Shown: piece after piece, positions 9,157 to 17,491 of the stretch
How the letters are laid out: the number at the start of each line of letters is the position of its first letter
Numbering within the stretch: the stretch's first letter is position 1
Source: Streptomyces apocyni
Lineage (GTDB): Bacteria > Actinomycetota > Actinomycetes > Streptomycetales > Streptomycetaceae
NCBI RefSeq assembly: GCF_009739465.1
Contig: NZ_WHOM01000065.1
Location: forward strand, 124,001 to 188,000
DNA length: 64,000 nt
Direction: 5' to 3'
The notes under the pieces: generated by a model
Told to the model about the DNA's origin: nothing
What the model saw: the letters and a program-made list of their open reading frames with translations, nothing else
Database searches by the model: none
Position numbers and translations under genes: made by a program

Positions 9157-9204
9157 CGCCTCGGTCCCGTACGGCACCCACCGCCGTACGGGACCGAGGC
9201 GTTT
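9157..9204 (+). terminator. Strong intrinsic terminator after fdxA
   Basis: A perfect 19-bp stem (9157-9175 with 9183-9201) with a 7-nt loop is followed by TTT. It lies 14 bp after the fdxA stop. Confidence 0.85.
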
Positions 9205-9259
9205 CCGCAGCCCGCCCCCGTCCTCCGTACATCCGCCCGATACAAGAAGGTTGCCCTCT

Positions 9260-10354
9260 GTGTCCGCAGTATCCGACCGCCTTCCGGTCTTCCCCTGGGA
9301 CAAGCTCGAGCCGTACAAGGCCACCGCGGCCGCCCACCCGCAGGGCATCGTCGACCTCTCGGTCGGTACGCCCGTGGACCCGGTCCCCGAGCTGATTCAG
9401 AAGGCACTCGTCGCGGCCGCGGACTCGCCGGGCTATCCGACGGTGTGGGGTACGGCGGAGCTGCGGGACGCGATCGCGGGCTGGTGTGGGCGGCGGCTCG
9501 GGGCGCGCGGCGTCGCGCACCAGAACGTGCTGCCGGTCGTCGGCTCCAAGGAGCTGGTGGCCTGGCTGCCGACCCAGCTCGGCCTGGGTCCGGGCGACCG
9601 GGTCGGCTATCCGCGGCTGGCCTACCCGACGTATGAGGTGGGCGCCCGGCTGGCGCGGGCCGAGTACGTCTCGTACGAGGACCCCACCGAGCTCGATCCG
9701 GACGGTCTGAAGCTCCTCTGGCTGAACTCGCCATCGAACCCCACCGGTCGGGTGCTGGCCAAGGACGAGCTGATCCGGATCGTGGCCTGGGCGCGGGAGC
9801 ACGGCGTCCTGCTGGTCTCCGACGAGTGCTATCTGGAGCTGGGCTGGGAGGCCGAGCCGGTCTCGGTGCTGCACCCGGATGTCTGCGGTGGCTCGTATGA
9901 GGGCCTGGTCGCCGTCCACTCGCTCTCCAAGCGGTCCAACCTGGCCGGGTACCGTGCCGCGTTCCTCGCGGGTGACGCGGCGGTGCTCGGCGAGCTGCTC
10001 CAGATCCGTAAGCACGGCGGGATGATGACGCCCGCCCCGGTGCAGGCGGCCACCATCGCGGCGCTCGGGGATGACGCCCATGTCGCCGAGCAGCGGGCCC
10101 GGTACGCGGCCCGCCGTGGCGCTCTGCGTGCGGCGCTGGTGCGGCACGGCTTCCGTATCGAGCACAGTGAGGCGAGCCTGTATCTGTGGGCGACCCGCGA
10201 CGAGTCCTGCTGGGACACTGTGGCCCATCTCGCCGAGCTGGGTGTGCTGGTGGCTCCGGGGGACTTCTACGGCCCGGCGGGGGACCGGTTCGTACGGGTG
10301 GCGTTCACGGCCACGGACGAACGGGTCGCGGCGGCCGTGGAGCGCCTGGGGTAG
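9260..10354 (+). CDS. dapC: Succinyldiaminopimelate aminotransferase DapC
   Basis: A 364-residue class I/II PLP aminotransferase. In the succinylase branch of lysine/meso-DAP synthesis it converts N-succinyl-2-amino-6-ketopimelate to N-succinyl-LL-DAP, feeding peptidoglycan LL-DAP and lysine. The PLP lysine is Lys224 in SLSKRSNLAGYR; the NSPSNPTG and SDECY motifs bind cofactor and phosphate. The family is also annotated as bifunctional with glutamate-prephenate aminotransferase. I place the start at GTG 9260 (MSAVSDRLPVFPWDKL) because AAGAAGG ends at 9250, 9 nt upstream; a TTG at 9251 abuts the ribosome site and is unlikely. DapE, later in the same pathway, is 2 kb downstream. Confidence 0.93.
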   Translation: MSAVSDRLPVFPWDKLEPYKATAAAHPQGIVDLSVGTPVDPVPELIQKALVAAADSPGYPTVWGTAELRDAIAGWCGRRLGARGVAHQNVLPVVGSKELVAWLPTQLGLGPGDRVGYPRLAYPTYEVGARLARAEYVSYEDPTELDPDGLKLLWLNSPSNPTGRVLAKDELIRIVAWAREHGVLLVSDECYLELGWEAEPVSVLHPDVCGGSYEGLVAVHSLSKRSNLAGYRAAFLAGDAAVLGELLQIRKHGGMMTPAPVQAATIAALGDDAHVAEQRARYAARRGALRAALVRHGFRIEHSEASLYLWATRDESCWDTVAHLAELGVLVAPGDFYGPAGDRFVRVAFTATDERVAAAVERLG

Positions 10355-10400
10355 CCAGGCACTCGCGCGAAACCTGCGCGTACCTGCGCGTACCTGCGCG

Positions 10401-10452
10401 AACGCACGGAGCGGGCCCGGGAGTTGTGCACTCCGGGCCCGCTCCGTGCGTT
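10401..10452. terminator. Bidirectional terminator hairpin
   Basis: A stem of 20-22 bp (10401-10423 with 10431-10452, one bulged G) with a 7-nt loop lies between the convergent dapC and secreted-protein genes. Just before it, three copies of a 10-bp ACCTGCGCGT-like unit lie at about 10375-10400. Confidence 0.8.
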
Positions 10453-10497
10453 CTCCGCGCGTTCTCCGTGCGGGTGGTACGCCGCAGGGGGTGCGGC

Positions 10498-10941
10498 TCA
10501 GCCGACCGGCAGGCTCCCGACCGGCAGCTGGTCGGTGGGCAGGCCACCGCCACCGACGGGCAGCCCGCCCATGAGCGACTCCGTGGGCAGCCCGCCGTCG
10601 GTGGCGGACTGCGCGGTCTCGCCGACCACCTCAGCGGCTCCGCCACCCGCCTGCTGGGCGAGCGGCGCGGTGCTGCTGACGGCCTTGCCGCCGGTCTTGC
10701 CCGCGGTGGGAGCGGACTTCTTGACGGCGTTGCCACCGGCCTCACCCGCGACTTCGGTGACGCTCTGGGCCGCGCCGTCGACGGTGCCAGCGGCGTTGTC
10801 CAGCTGGGTCAGTCCGCCCAGGTTGTCGGTGGCCGGGAGCTCGACGGCGCTCGCGGTACCGGCAGCACCGACCGCGGGTACCGCTCCTGCGGCGACGAGC
10901 AGCGCGGCGCGGGCGATTCGACGGGTCAGGGGGAGGGACAT
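10498..10941 (-). CDS. Small secreted Ala/Gly-rich protein
   Basis: A 147-residue protein with an obvious Sec signal peptide: positive N terminus (MSLPLTRR), hydrophobic core, and a likely AXA cleavage site near GTASA (about residue 32). The mature part is low-complexity, rich in Ala, Gly, Thr and Val, and ends in repeated GGLPVGG/GGLPT motifs. Such proteins are common in Streptomyces and are often mislabelled 'ATP-binding protein'; no nucleotide motif is present. AAGGAG lies 4 nt before the ATG. Its 285-bp upstream region (10942-11226) contains no further gene. Role unknown; surface or matrix deposition is only a guess. Confidence 0.7.
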   Translation of the reverse strand: MSLPLTRRIARAALLVAAGAVPAVGAAGTASAVELPATDNLGGLTQLDNAAGTVDGAAQSVTEVAGEAGGNAVKKSAPTAGKTGGKAVSSTAPLAQQAGGGAAEVVGETAQSATDGGLPTESLMGGLPVGGGGLPTDQLPVGSLPVG

Positions 10942-11226
10942 GTTGCTCCTTCGGACGGAGGGAAGACTGGCGTACGGACGCCGTGACTACCGCCCGAAGT
11001 CGCCGAAGGTTGCGGTAAGACAACGTAAAGAGTTGGTAATGCATCGCATAATCACCTGCGGTGAAAAGCGGACGAACGGGGCGGTCTTCGGAGGGTCGAA
11101 AATCCGCACAGGCCCGTGTTCCCAAGGGATTCGTCGGACTGTGGCGGACGGTCGCGTGCGGGCGTCAACTTCCGTGCGGAACGTCGTCCTCGTGTGATCC
11201 GCTTCCCCCGATCGAGGGAACCGCGA

Positions 11227-12297
11227 TCACCTGAACATGACGAGCAGAACCTCGTCCGACCCTGCCCCCTTGCCCGTGCCCGTGCCCGTCCCTGACGCTG
11301 ACTCCGCGTTCTTCGTCCTGCGCCACTTCCGGCCGAGGTCGCTCGCGGCGGTCCATTCCTGGCCCGCGTACACGACCCGTTCGATGTGCAGGACGGACGA
11401 CTGGGCCACCGCCCACTGCGCCACCTCCCAGCCGCGCCGCGCCCCGCCGTCGCCGTCCCCGCCGTCCCCGTCCGCCACGGCCACCGGTACGGACACGGTG
11501 CGCCCTGCCGCGTCCCCGCCCGCGTCGCCTGCGACGGCCGAGTCACCGCCGCCACCCGAGCCACCCGTGCTACCCGTGCCACCCGCGTCCGGCGCGGTGT
11601 TGCCGCTCTTGCCGTCGTCCGCCGCCCCGGTGCCCGCCAGTACCTCGCGCCCGAAGTCGCGGGTCAGCGCCTCGCGCACCCGCCCCGCGTCCCCGCTGCC
11701 CGAGCCCTCGCTCACCCCGCAGGTCAGCGAGGCGGCGGCCCGGCCGGTCAACGCCGCGGCCAGCAGCGCGGCGTCCGGCTCGTGCTTGGCGTACGCCTGA
11801 GGGAAGCCACTGCGCTGCACCCGCTGTGCGGCGTCCGTCAGCGGCAGTTGCGTATAGCCAGGGATCTCCGCCAGGTGCTTGTAGAACTCGCCCGCCGAGT
11901 ACGCCGGGTCCATGATCTGCTTCTTGGTGCCCCAACCCTGCGAGGGCCGCTGCTGGAACAGGCCGAGCGAGTCACGGTCGCCGTAGTCGATGTTCCGCAG
12001 CCCGGACTCCTGGAGCGCGGTCGCCAGCGCGATCGTCACCGCGCGCTCCGGCATCCCGCGCGCGGTGCCGACCGCCGAGATCGTCGCGGCGTTCACCGCC
12101 TGATCGACGCCGAACTCATAGGTCCCCCCGTCACCGGCGGCGGACACGACAACACACCGGGGGGCGCGCTTGCCGCCGCCGGTGTAGTGGGCTGCCAGGT
12201 AGCCCGCGAGGGCCAGCAGCACGGCGACGGCCGCCCCCATCCTCAGGAGACGGCCGCGCCCGATGGAAGAGGAGGGCTGTTCGGACACGCGGCCCAC
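11227..12297 (-). CDS. Membrane-anchored lysozyme-fold-like protein
   Basis: A 356-residue protein with one N-terminal transmembrane helix (about residues 20-40, MGAAVAVLLALAGYLAAHY) and an extracytoplasmic domain. Residues about 75-150 include ATALQESGLRNI and DSLGLFQQRPSQGWG, which resemble the catalytic Glu helix and following loop of lysozyme/lytic-transglycosylase folds. The homologues are often annotated 'heavy metal transporter', for which I see no support. The C-terminal third is Gly/Asp/Thr low complexity with a final conserved-looking segment around ERVVYAGQEWTAASDLG. A role in peptidoglycan turnover is inferred, not shown. It diverges from dapE, whose start is 65 bp away. Confidence 0.65.
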   Translation of the reverse strand: MGRVSEQPSSSIGRGRLLRMGAAVAVLLALAGYLAAHYTGGGKRAPRCVVVSAAGDGGTYEFGVDQAVNAATISAVGTARGMPERAVTIALATALQESGLRNIDYGDRDSLGLFQQRPSQGWGTKKQIMDPAYSAGEFYKHLAEIPGYTQLPLTDAAQRVQRSGFPQAYAKHEPDAALLAAALTGRAAASLTCGVSEGSGSGDAGRVREALTRDFGREVLAGTGAADDGKSGNTAPDAGGTGSTGGSGGGGDSAVAGDAGGDAAGRTVSVPVAVADGDGGDGDGGARRGWEVAQWAVAQSSVLHIERVVYAGQEWTAASDLGRKWRRTKNAESASGTGTGTGKGAGSDEVLLVMFR

Positions 12298-12361
12298 CGT
12301 ACTGGAGTCCGGGATTCGGCCAAAGCCTCAGCGATCGAACCGGAACGCTAGGGTCACAGCC

Positions 12362-13465
12362 ATGCCTGAGACCCCGCCTGAGAACGTGCCTGACACCCCG
12401 CTTGACCTCACGCTGGACGCCGCGCGCCTGACCGCCCGGCTCGTCGACTTCCCGTCCGTGAGCGGCCAGGAGAAGCCACTCGCCGACGCGATCGAGGCCG
12501 CGCTGCGCACCCTGCCGCACCTCACCGTCGACCGCTACGGCAACAACGTGGTGGCCCGTACGAACCTGGGCCGCGCTGAGCGGGTGATCCTCGCCGGGCA
12601 CATCGACACCGTGCCGATCGCCGACAACGTGCCGTCGCGGCTGGACGAGGACGGGGTGCTCTGGGGGTGCGGCACCTGCGACATGAAGTCCGGGATCGCC
12701 GTACAACTGCGGATCGCCGCGACCGTGCCCGCGCCCAACCGCGACCTGACCTTCGTCTTCTACGACAACGAAGAGGTCGCCGCGCACCTCAACGGCCTGG
12801 GACACGTCGCCGCCGCCCACCCCGACTGGCTGGCGGGCGACTTCGCCGTCCTCCTGGAGCCGACGGACGGCCAGGTGGAGGGCGGCTGCCAGGGCACCCT
12901 GCGGGTGCTGCTGCGCACCAAGGGGGAGCGAGCGCACTCCGCGCGCGCGTGGATGGGCTCCAACGCCATCCACACCGCCGCTCCGATCCTCGCGAAGCTG
13001 GCGGCCTACGAGCCCCGTAAGCCGGTCGTGGACGGCCTCGAGTACCACGAGGGACTCAACGCCGTACGCATCGAGGGGGGCGTCGCCACCAACGTCATCC
13101 CCGACTCCTGCACTGTGACCGTCAACTTCCGCTACGCCCCCGACCGGAGCGAGGAGGAGGCCGTCGCGTTCGTCCGTGACTACTTCGCGGACTGCGACAT
13201 CGACGAGTTCATCGTCGACGACCACACCGGCGGCGCCCGCCCCGGGCTCACGCACCCGGCCGCCAAGGCCTTCATGGCGGCCGTCGGCGGCCTGGCCCGG
13301 CCCAAGTTCGGCTGGACCGACGTGTCCCGCTTCAGCGCGCTCGGGGTGCCCGCGGTGAACTACAGCCCCGGGGACCCGCTGCTCGCGCACAAGGCGGACG
13401 AACGGGTACGCGCCTCGGACATCCCGATCGCCGAAGAGCGGCTGCGCGGCTGGCTGACCTCCTGA
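12362..13465 (+). CDS. dapE: Succinyl-diaminopimelate desuccinylase DapE
   Basis: A 367-residue M20-family di-zinc hydrolase that removes succinate from N-succinyl-LL-DAP to give LL-DAP for lysine and cell wall. The zinc and catalytic motif GHIDTVP carries His80 and Asp82; the bridging aspartate is Asp107 in GTCDMKSG; the general base is the Glu137-Glu138 pair in YDNEE. The dimerisation domain follows GCQGTLRV. I chose ATG 12362 (MPETPPENVPDTPLD) because known homologues begin there; an in-frame ATG 99 bp upstream would overlap the divergent gene and is not conserved-looking. It acts in the same branch as dapC, 2 kb upstream. Confidence 0.93.
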   Translation: MPETPPENVPDTPLDLTLDAARLTARLVDFPSVSGQEKPLADAIEAALRTLPHLTVDRYGNNVVARTNLGRAERVILAGHIDTVPIADNVPSRLDEDGVLWGCGTCDMKSGIAVQLRIAATVPAPNRDLTFVFYDNEEVAAHLNGLGHVAAAHPDWLAGDFAVLLEPTDGQVEGGCQGTLRVLLRTKGERAHSARAWMGSNAIHTAAPILAKLAAYEPRKPVVDGLEYHEGLNAVRIEGGVATNVIPDSCTVTVNFRYAPDRSEEEAVAFVRDYFADCDIDEFIVDDHTGGARPGLTHPAAKAFMAAVGGLARPKFGWTDVSRFSALGVPAVNYSPGDPLLAHKADERVRASDIPIAEERLRGWLTS

Positions 13466-13577
13466 CCTCCCGGCCTCCCGACGTAGCCCTTCGTATCCCT
13501 TCGTATCCGTTAATTGCCTCGCTCCCCACCTCACCCGTCCTACCCTGAACCAAGACCGTCAGCGGAAGGTGTTCTCC

Positions 13578-14330
13578 ATGGCCATTCCAGAGGAGCAGGG
13601 CCCGCCGGAGCAGCAGTACCTGGGCCCTGTGGTGCGGCGGCGCGACCAAGTCACGCCCGGCACCACGGATCAACGGCTGCTCGACACCGAAGGTGGCGAC
13701 TCCGAGTGGGTGCACACCGATCCCTGGCGGGTGATGCGCATCCAGTCGGAGTTCGTCGAAGGCTTCGGCGCGCTCGCCGAACTCCCCAGCGCGATCAGCG
13801 TCTTCGGCTCCGCGCGCACCCCCGTCGGCTCACCTGAGTACGAGACGGGCGTGCGGCTCGGCAAGGCGCTCGCGGAGGCCGGGTTCGCGGTGATCACGGG
13901 CGGCGGGCCGGGCGCGATGGAGGCGGCGAACAAGGGCGCGCGGGAGGCCAAGGGCATCTCGGTCGGCCTCGGCATCGAGCTGCCCTTCGAACAGGGACTC
14001 AACCCGCATGTCGACATCGGGATGAACTTCCGCTACTTCTTCGTCCGCAAGACGATGTTCGTGAAGTACGCGCAGGGCTTCGTGGTGCTCCCCGGCGGCC
14101 TCGGCACCCTGGACGAGCTCTTCGAGGCACTCACCCTGGTCCAGACCCGCAAGGTCACCCGCTTCCCGATCGTGCTGTTTGGCACGGAGTACTGGAGCGG
14201 CCTCGTCGACTGGCTACGCGACTCCGTCGTGGCCCAGGGCAAGGCCTCCGTGCACGACCTGCTGCTCTTCCACGTCACGGACGACGTCGACGAGGCGGTC
14301 TCCATGGTGGCCAAGGAGGTCGGCCGCTAG
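13578..14330 (+). CDS. LOG-family (TIGR00730) Rossmann-fold protein
   Basis: A 250-residue protein of the LOG/lysine-decarboxylase-like family. The signature PGGLGTLDELFE (about 175-186) and the nucleotide-binding turn GGGPGAMEAAN are both present. Characterised members are cytokinin riboside 5'-monophosphate phosphoribohydrolases; in M. tuberculosis the syntenic homologue Rv1205 makes cytokinin-like adenines, whose breakdown products are linked to nitric oxide sensitivity. The start is ATG 13578, with GGAAGG ending 8 nt before; an upstream GTG at 13569 overlaps that site. The stop codon is part of the inverted repeat at 14329-14351. It lies next to dapE as in mycobacteria. Confidence 0.88.
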   Translation: MAIPEEQGPPEQQYLGPVVRRRDQVTPGTTDQRLLDTEGGDSEWVHTDPWRVMRIQSEFVEGFGALAELPSAISVFGSARTPVGSPEYETGVRLGKALAEAGFAVITGGGPGAMEAANKGAREAKGISVGLGIELPFEQGLNPHVDIGMNFRYFFVRKTMFVKYAQGFVVLPGGLGTLDELFEALTLVQTRKVTRFPIVLFGTEYWSGLVDWLRDSVVAQGKASVHDLLLFHVTDDVDEAVSMVAKEVGR

Positions 14331-14351
14331 GGCCTGTCTGACAGGCCCTAG
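14329..14351. terminator. TA-flanked palindromic hairpin at gene end
   Basis: TAGGGCCTG and CAGGCCCTA form a perfect 9-bp stem around a 5-nt loop, starting inside the stop codon of the LOG-family gene. It probably terminates the two convergent genes. The arm is the same as the tip of the MITE-like element at 15292, and the hairpin is flanked by TA on both sides, so it may be an extremely shortened relic of the same family. Confidence 0.55.
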
Positions 14352-14383
14352 GGGGCGTCCGGCGGGTCATGGGGCCCGGTGGG

Positions 14384-15253
14384 TCAGGCCAGCCCGCGAC
14401 GGGCCACCGCGGGTGCCCGGTGGCCCTGGATCGACGCGACCATGTCCAGGACCTGCCGGGTCTCCGCGACCTCGTGTACGCGGTAGACCCGGGCACCCAG
14501 CCACGCCGAGACCGCCGTGGTCGCGAGCGTCCCGAGCACCCGTTCCTTGACCGGTTTGTCCAACGACTCCCCGACGAAGTCCTTGTTGGACAGGGAGACC
14601 AGCACCGGCCAGCCCGTCTCGGCCATCTCGCCGAGCCGTCGCGTCGCCTCCAGCGAATGCCGGGTGTTCTTCCCGAAGTCATGCCCCGGATCGATCAGTA
14701 CGGACTCCCGGGGCACGCCCAGCGCGACGGCCCGCTCGGCCAGCCCCAGGGTCACCGTGAGGATGTCGGCCATCACATCCTCGTACGTGACCCGGTGGGG
14801 CCGGGTCCGCGGCTCCGAGCCTCCGGCGTGGGTGCAGACCAGCCCCACCCCGTAGCGCGCCGCGACCTCGGCGAGCCGGGGGTCGACCCCGCCCCACGCG
14901 TCGTTGAGCAGGTCCGCGCCCGCCTCGCAGACCGCCGCACCGACCTCGTGCCGCCAGGTGTCGACGCTGATCACCACGTCCGGGTGGCGGCGGCGCACCT
15001 CGGCGACGAACCCGACCGTACGCCGGGCCTCCTCCTCGGCCGTCACCTCCTCGCCTGGACCGGCCTTGACGCCACCGATGTCGATGATGGCGGCACCCTC
15101 TGACACTGCCTGCTCCACCCGGGCGAGCGCGGGCTCGTCACGGAAGGTGGCGCCCTGGTCGTAGAAGGAGTCAGGGGTCCGGTTGACGATCGCCATGATC
15201 ACTGGCTCGTGGGCGCCGAACTCACGCCGTCCAAGCCGCAGCGGGCTCTGCAT
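14384..15253 (-). CDS. folP2: FolP2-type dihydropteroate synthase homologue
   Basis: A 289-residue TIM-barrel protein of the dihydropteroate synthase family. The first pterin-binding motif is present (MAIVNRTPDSFYDQGATF). The second loop reads DIGGVKAGPG where true DHPS enzymes have DIGGESTRPG, so the Ser-Thr-Arg loop that contacts substrate is missing. This variant, and the neighbourhood, match M. tuberculosis folP2 (Rv1207), which is reported not to replace folP1 in folate synthesis. I therefore read it as a FolP2 paralogue with an uncertain reaction rather than the folate enzyme. GAGGAGG lies upstream of the ATG at 15253. The promoter region holds a MITE-like element. Confidence 0.8.
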   Translation of the reverse strand: MQSPLRLGRREFGAHEPVIMAIVNRTPDSFYDQGATFRDEPALARVEQAVSEGAAIIDIGGVKAGPGEEVTAEEEARRTVGFVAEVRRRHPDVVISVDTWRHEVGAAVCEAGADLLNDAWGGVDPRLAEVAARYGVGLVCTHAGGSEPRTRPHRVTYEDVMADILTVTLGLAERAVALGVPRESVLIDPGHDFGKNTRHSLEATRRLGEMAETGWPVLVSLSNKDFVGESLDKPVKERVLGTLATTAVSAWLGARVYRVHEVAETRQVLDMVASIQGHRAPAVARRGLA

Positions 15254-15291
15254 GCCCTGGTTCCTCCTCGCATCGGTCGCCCTGTGACCTT

Positions 15292-15527
15292 AGGGCCTGT
15301 CCGGCGGATCATGCCGGGGTCGCGGGGCGTGGCACGCGCGCCCCCACCCTCGAACTCGCTTCGTTCAGCTCGGGCGGGAGGGAGGGACCCCCTCGGCGTT
15401 GTCGTCCATCACCGACGCTCCGCGTCGCCTCAATCCTCCGCCTTGCAGCTGCACGCACCACGCCCCGCTCAGCAGCACAGACAGCGCACCGAGCGTCCAG
15501 CCCGGTCTGATCCGCCGGGCAGACCCT
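15292..15527. mobile_element. MITE-like element with 27-bp imperfect inverted ends
   Basis: The ends 15292-15318 and 15501-15527 are imperfect inverted repeats; after inversion they agree at 23 of 27 positions by hand alignment, starting AGGG(C/T)CTG and containing the shared block GGCGGATCA. A TA dinucleotide borders both sides (left ...TTA-GGG, right CCC-TAA...), consistent with a 2-bp target-site duplication of IS630/IS5-like transposition. The 182-bp centre has no complete gene; it contains a short minus-strand frame beginning MDDNAEGVPPSRPS. The element occupies the divergent control region of folP2 and the DivIVA-like gene. Confidence 0.6.
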
Positions 15528-15595
15528 AACTGTCGGTGGCGCATGGCACGATCGGACCTGGACAGTAGAAAGTGGCGCGCTCCCGGGAGATGGTC

Positions 15596-16084
15596 GTGTT
15601 CTGGTTCCTGCTCATCGCGCTGGTGGTGGTCGTCGCCGCGGTCGCCCTGGCCGTACTGGGCGGCGGCGAGTCGGCGCCGCTCCAAGACGCGGCGCCCGAG
15701 CTTGTCGCGGACCCGCTGCCCGCGGGCCGCCCGGTCGGCTGGGTCGACGTCCAGGCGTTGCGCCTGCCGATGGTCCTGCGCGGCTATCGCATGGCGGATG
15801 TGGACGACGCGCTCGACCGCCTCGGCGCGGAGCTGGCCGAGCGGGACGCGCGGATCGCCGAGCTGGAGGCGGCGCTGGCCGGGTCCCAGGCGACGGCGGT
15901 CAGCGGCCCGGGCCTCTTCGACGACTACTCTCCGCAGGACGCGGTGCCAGGACCGGCGGATGGCCCGGCAGCTGGTTCTGCCTCTGGTCCTGCCTCAGGT
16001 TCGGCCCCGGAGGCGGAGTCCGGTCCGCCAGTTCCGTCCAGTCCGCCAGCTCCCTCCGGTCCGTCTGAGGATGGCCAGCCGTGA
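15596..16084 (+). CDS. DivIVA-domain membrane protein
   Basis: About 162 residues: an N-terminal membrane helix (FWFLLIALVVVVAAVALAVL), a DivIVA-like motif (LRGYRMADVDDALDRLGAELAERDARIAELEAAL in the full sequence, a short helix then coiled coil, about 60-105), and a Pro/Ser/Ala-rich tail. It probably associates with curved membrane or polar-growth proteins. I prefer GTG 15596 because GGGAG lies 6 nt upstream and homologues begin MFWF; GTG 15572 and ATG 15590 are alternatives. It overlaps the start of the following glycosylase gene by 4 bp (GTGA), so the two are coupled. Its position corresponds to Rv1209 between folP2 and tagA. Confidence 0.72.
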   Translation: MFWFLLIALVVVVAAVALAVLGGGESAPLQDAAPELVADPLPAGRPVGWVDVQALRLPMVLRGYRMADVDDALDRLGAELAERDARIAELEAALAGSQATAVSGPGLFDDYSPQDAVPGPADGPAAGSASGPASGSAPEAESGPPVPSSPPAPSGPSEDGQP

Positions 16085-16686
16085 GCGACGCGCCCGCGCT
16101 GACACCCGCACCCGCCCCTGAGGGCCCCGACGGCAGGCCGCGGTGCCCCTGGGCCCTCTCGGCGGACGACTACATCGCCTACCACGACCAGGAGTGGGGC
16201 CACCCGGTCCACGGTGACGACGCCCTGTTCGAGCGGCTGTCCCTGGAGGCCTTCCAGTCGGGCCTGTCCTGGATCACGATCCTGCGCCGCCGCGAGGGCT
16301 TCCGCCGTGCCTTCGCCGACTTCAAGATCGCATCGGTCGCGGCCTTCACGGACCAGGACGCGGCCCGGCTGCTCGCCGATCCCGGCATCATCCGCAACCG
16401 CGCCAAGATCGAGGCCACCCTCGCCAACGCGCGCGTGCTCGCGGACTGGCCCACCGGCGAGCTCGACGCGCTCATCTGGTCGTACGCTCCCGACCCCGCG
16501 ACGCGCCCGGCCCCCCAGCGGATCTCCGACGTCCCCGCGACCACGGACGCGTCCACGGCCCTCGCCAAGGCCCTCAAGAAGCGCGGTGTCCGCTTCGTCG
16601 GGCCCACCACGGCCTACGCCCTGATGCAGGCCTGCGGCCTGGTCGACGACCACCTGGAGACCTGCGCGTTCCGCGGCAAGGCCTGA
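16081..16686 (+). CDS. tag: DNA-3-methyladenine glycosylase I
   Basis: A 201-residue Tag-family base-excision enzyme that removes 3-methyladenine from alkylated DNA. The zinc ligands are recognisable: Cys in RCPWALS and His in YHDQEWG at the N terminus, His and Cys in DDHLETC near the C terminus. The core block GLSWITILRRREGFRRAF matches the E. coli enzyme. It is translationally coupled to the DivIVA-like gene. This locus, like tagA (Rv1210) in M. tuberculosis, sits between Rv1209- and Rv1211-like genes. Confidence 0.92.
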   Translation: MSDAPALTPAPAPEGPDGRPRCPWALSADDYIAYHDQEWGHPVHGDDALFERLSLEAFQSGLSWITILRRREGFRRAFADFKIASVAAFTDQDAARLLADPGIIRNRAKIEATLANARVLADWPTGELDALIWSYAPDPATRPAPQRISDVPATTDASTALAKALKKRGVRFVGPTTAYALMQACGLVDDHLETCAFRGKA

Positions 16687-16690
16687 CCTC

Positions 16691-17491
16691 CTAGCGTCCC
16701 AGGTACTTCGGCTGCTCCTTCGCGATGAAGGCCTGGACGGCGATCGCGTGGTCGTCGGACGCGCCCGCCCGGGTCTGCAGCTCGTCTTCCTTCTCGAGCG
16801 TCTCGGCGAGCGTGTGGCCCGCCCCGTACGCGAGGGACTCCTTGATCGCCCCGTAGGCGAGTGTCGGGCCCGCGGCGAGCTCGCGGGCCACCTTCGCCGC
16901 CTCAGCCGCCAGCTCAGACGCCGGTACCAGCCGGGTCGCGATGCCCAGCTCGTACGCCTCCTGGGCCTTGATGGAGCGCGGGAACAGCAGCAGGTCAGCC
17001 GCCCGGCCGGGCCCCACCACACGTGGCAGCGTCCAGGAGATCCCGGAGTCCGCGGTCAGGGCGACCCCGGCGAAGGAGGTGTTGAAGGAGGCGGTGTCCG
17101 CGACGACGCGGTAGTCCGCGGCCAGCGCGAAGCCGAAGCCCGCACCGGCGGCGACGCCGTTCACCCCGGCGACCACGGGCTTGGGCATCTCGGTGAGCGC
17201 CCGGACGACGGGGTTGTAGTGCTCCCGTACGGTGCTCATCGTGTCGCCGGTGCCCGCCTCACGGTCGGCGGCGAGGGTGCCGATGTGCTCCTTGAGGTCC
17301 TGCCCGACACAGAACGCCCGCCCGGTCGCGGTCAGCAGCACCGCGCGCACCGCCGAGTCCGCCGCGGCCGCCTGGACCGCGTCCCGCAGGGCGACCTTGG
17401 CCTCCGTGTTCATGGCGTTCATGGCGTCGGGACGGTTGAGCGTGATCGTCGCGAGCCCGTCGGTCACCTCGTAGAGCACGGTGTCGGCCAT
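16691..17491 (-). CDS. Enoyl-CoA hydratase/isomerase, PaaG-like
   Basis: A 266-residue crotonase-fold protein. The oxyanion-hole segments are CVGQDLKE and NGVAAGAGFGFALAADY. The segment GVALTADSGISWTLPRVVG is typical of the PaaG branch, where the Asp of xDSG acts in acid-base catalysis and the usual hydratase glutamates are replaced. An isomerase or epoxide-isomerase-like activity is therefore as likely as hydration. No other phenylacetate or beta-oxidation gene is nearby, so the pathway is open. AAGGAG precedes the ATG by 10 nt. It converges on tag with only 4 bp between stops. Confidence 0.85.
   Translation of the reverse strand: MADTVLYEVTDGLATITLNRPDAMNAMNTEAKVALRDAVQAAAADSAVRAVLLTATGRAFCVGQDLKEHIGTLAADREAGTGDTMSTVREHYNPVVRALTEMPKPVVAGVNGVAAGAGFGFALAADYRVVADTASFNTSFAGVALTADSGISWTLPRVVGPGRAADLLLFPRSIKAQEAYELGIATRLVPASELAAEAAKVARELAAGPTLAYGAIKESLAYGAGHTLAETLEKEDELQTRAGASDDHAIAVQAFIAKEQPKYLGR

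Noticed and set aside
12263..12361. Upstream in-frame ATG for dapE
   Set aside because: It would add 33 residues overlapping the divergent gene, without a ribosome site; the family begins at 12362.
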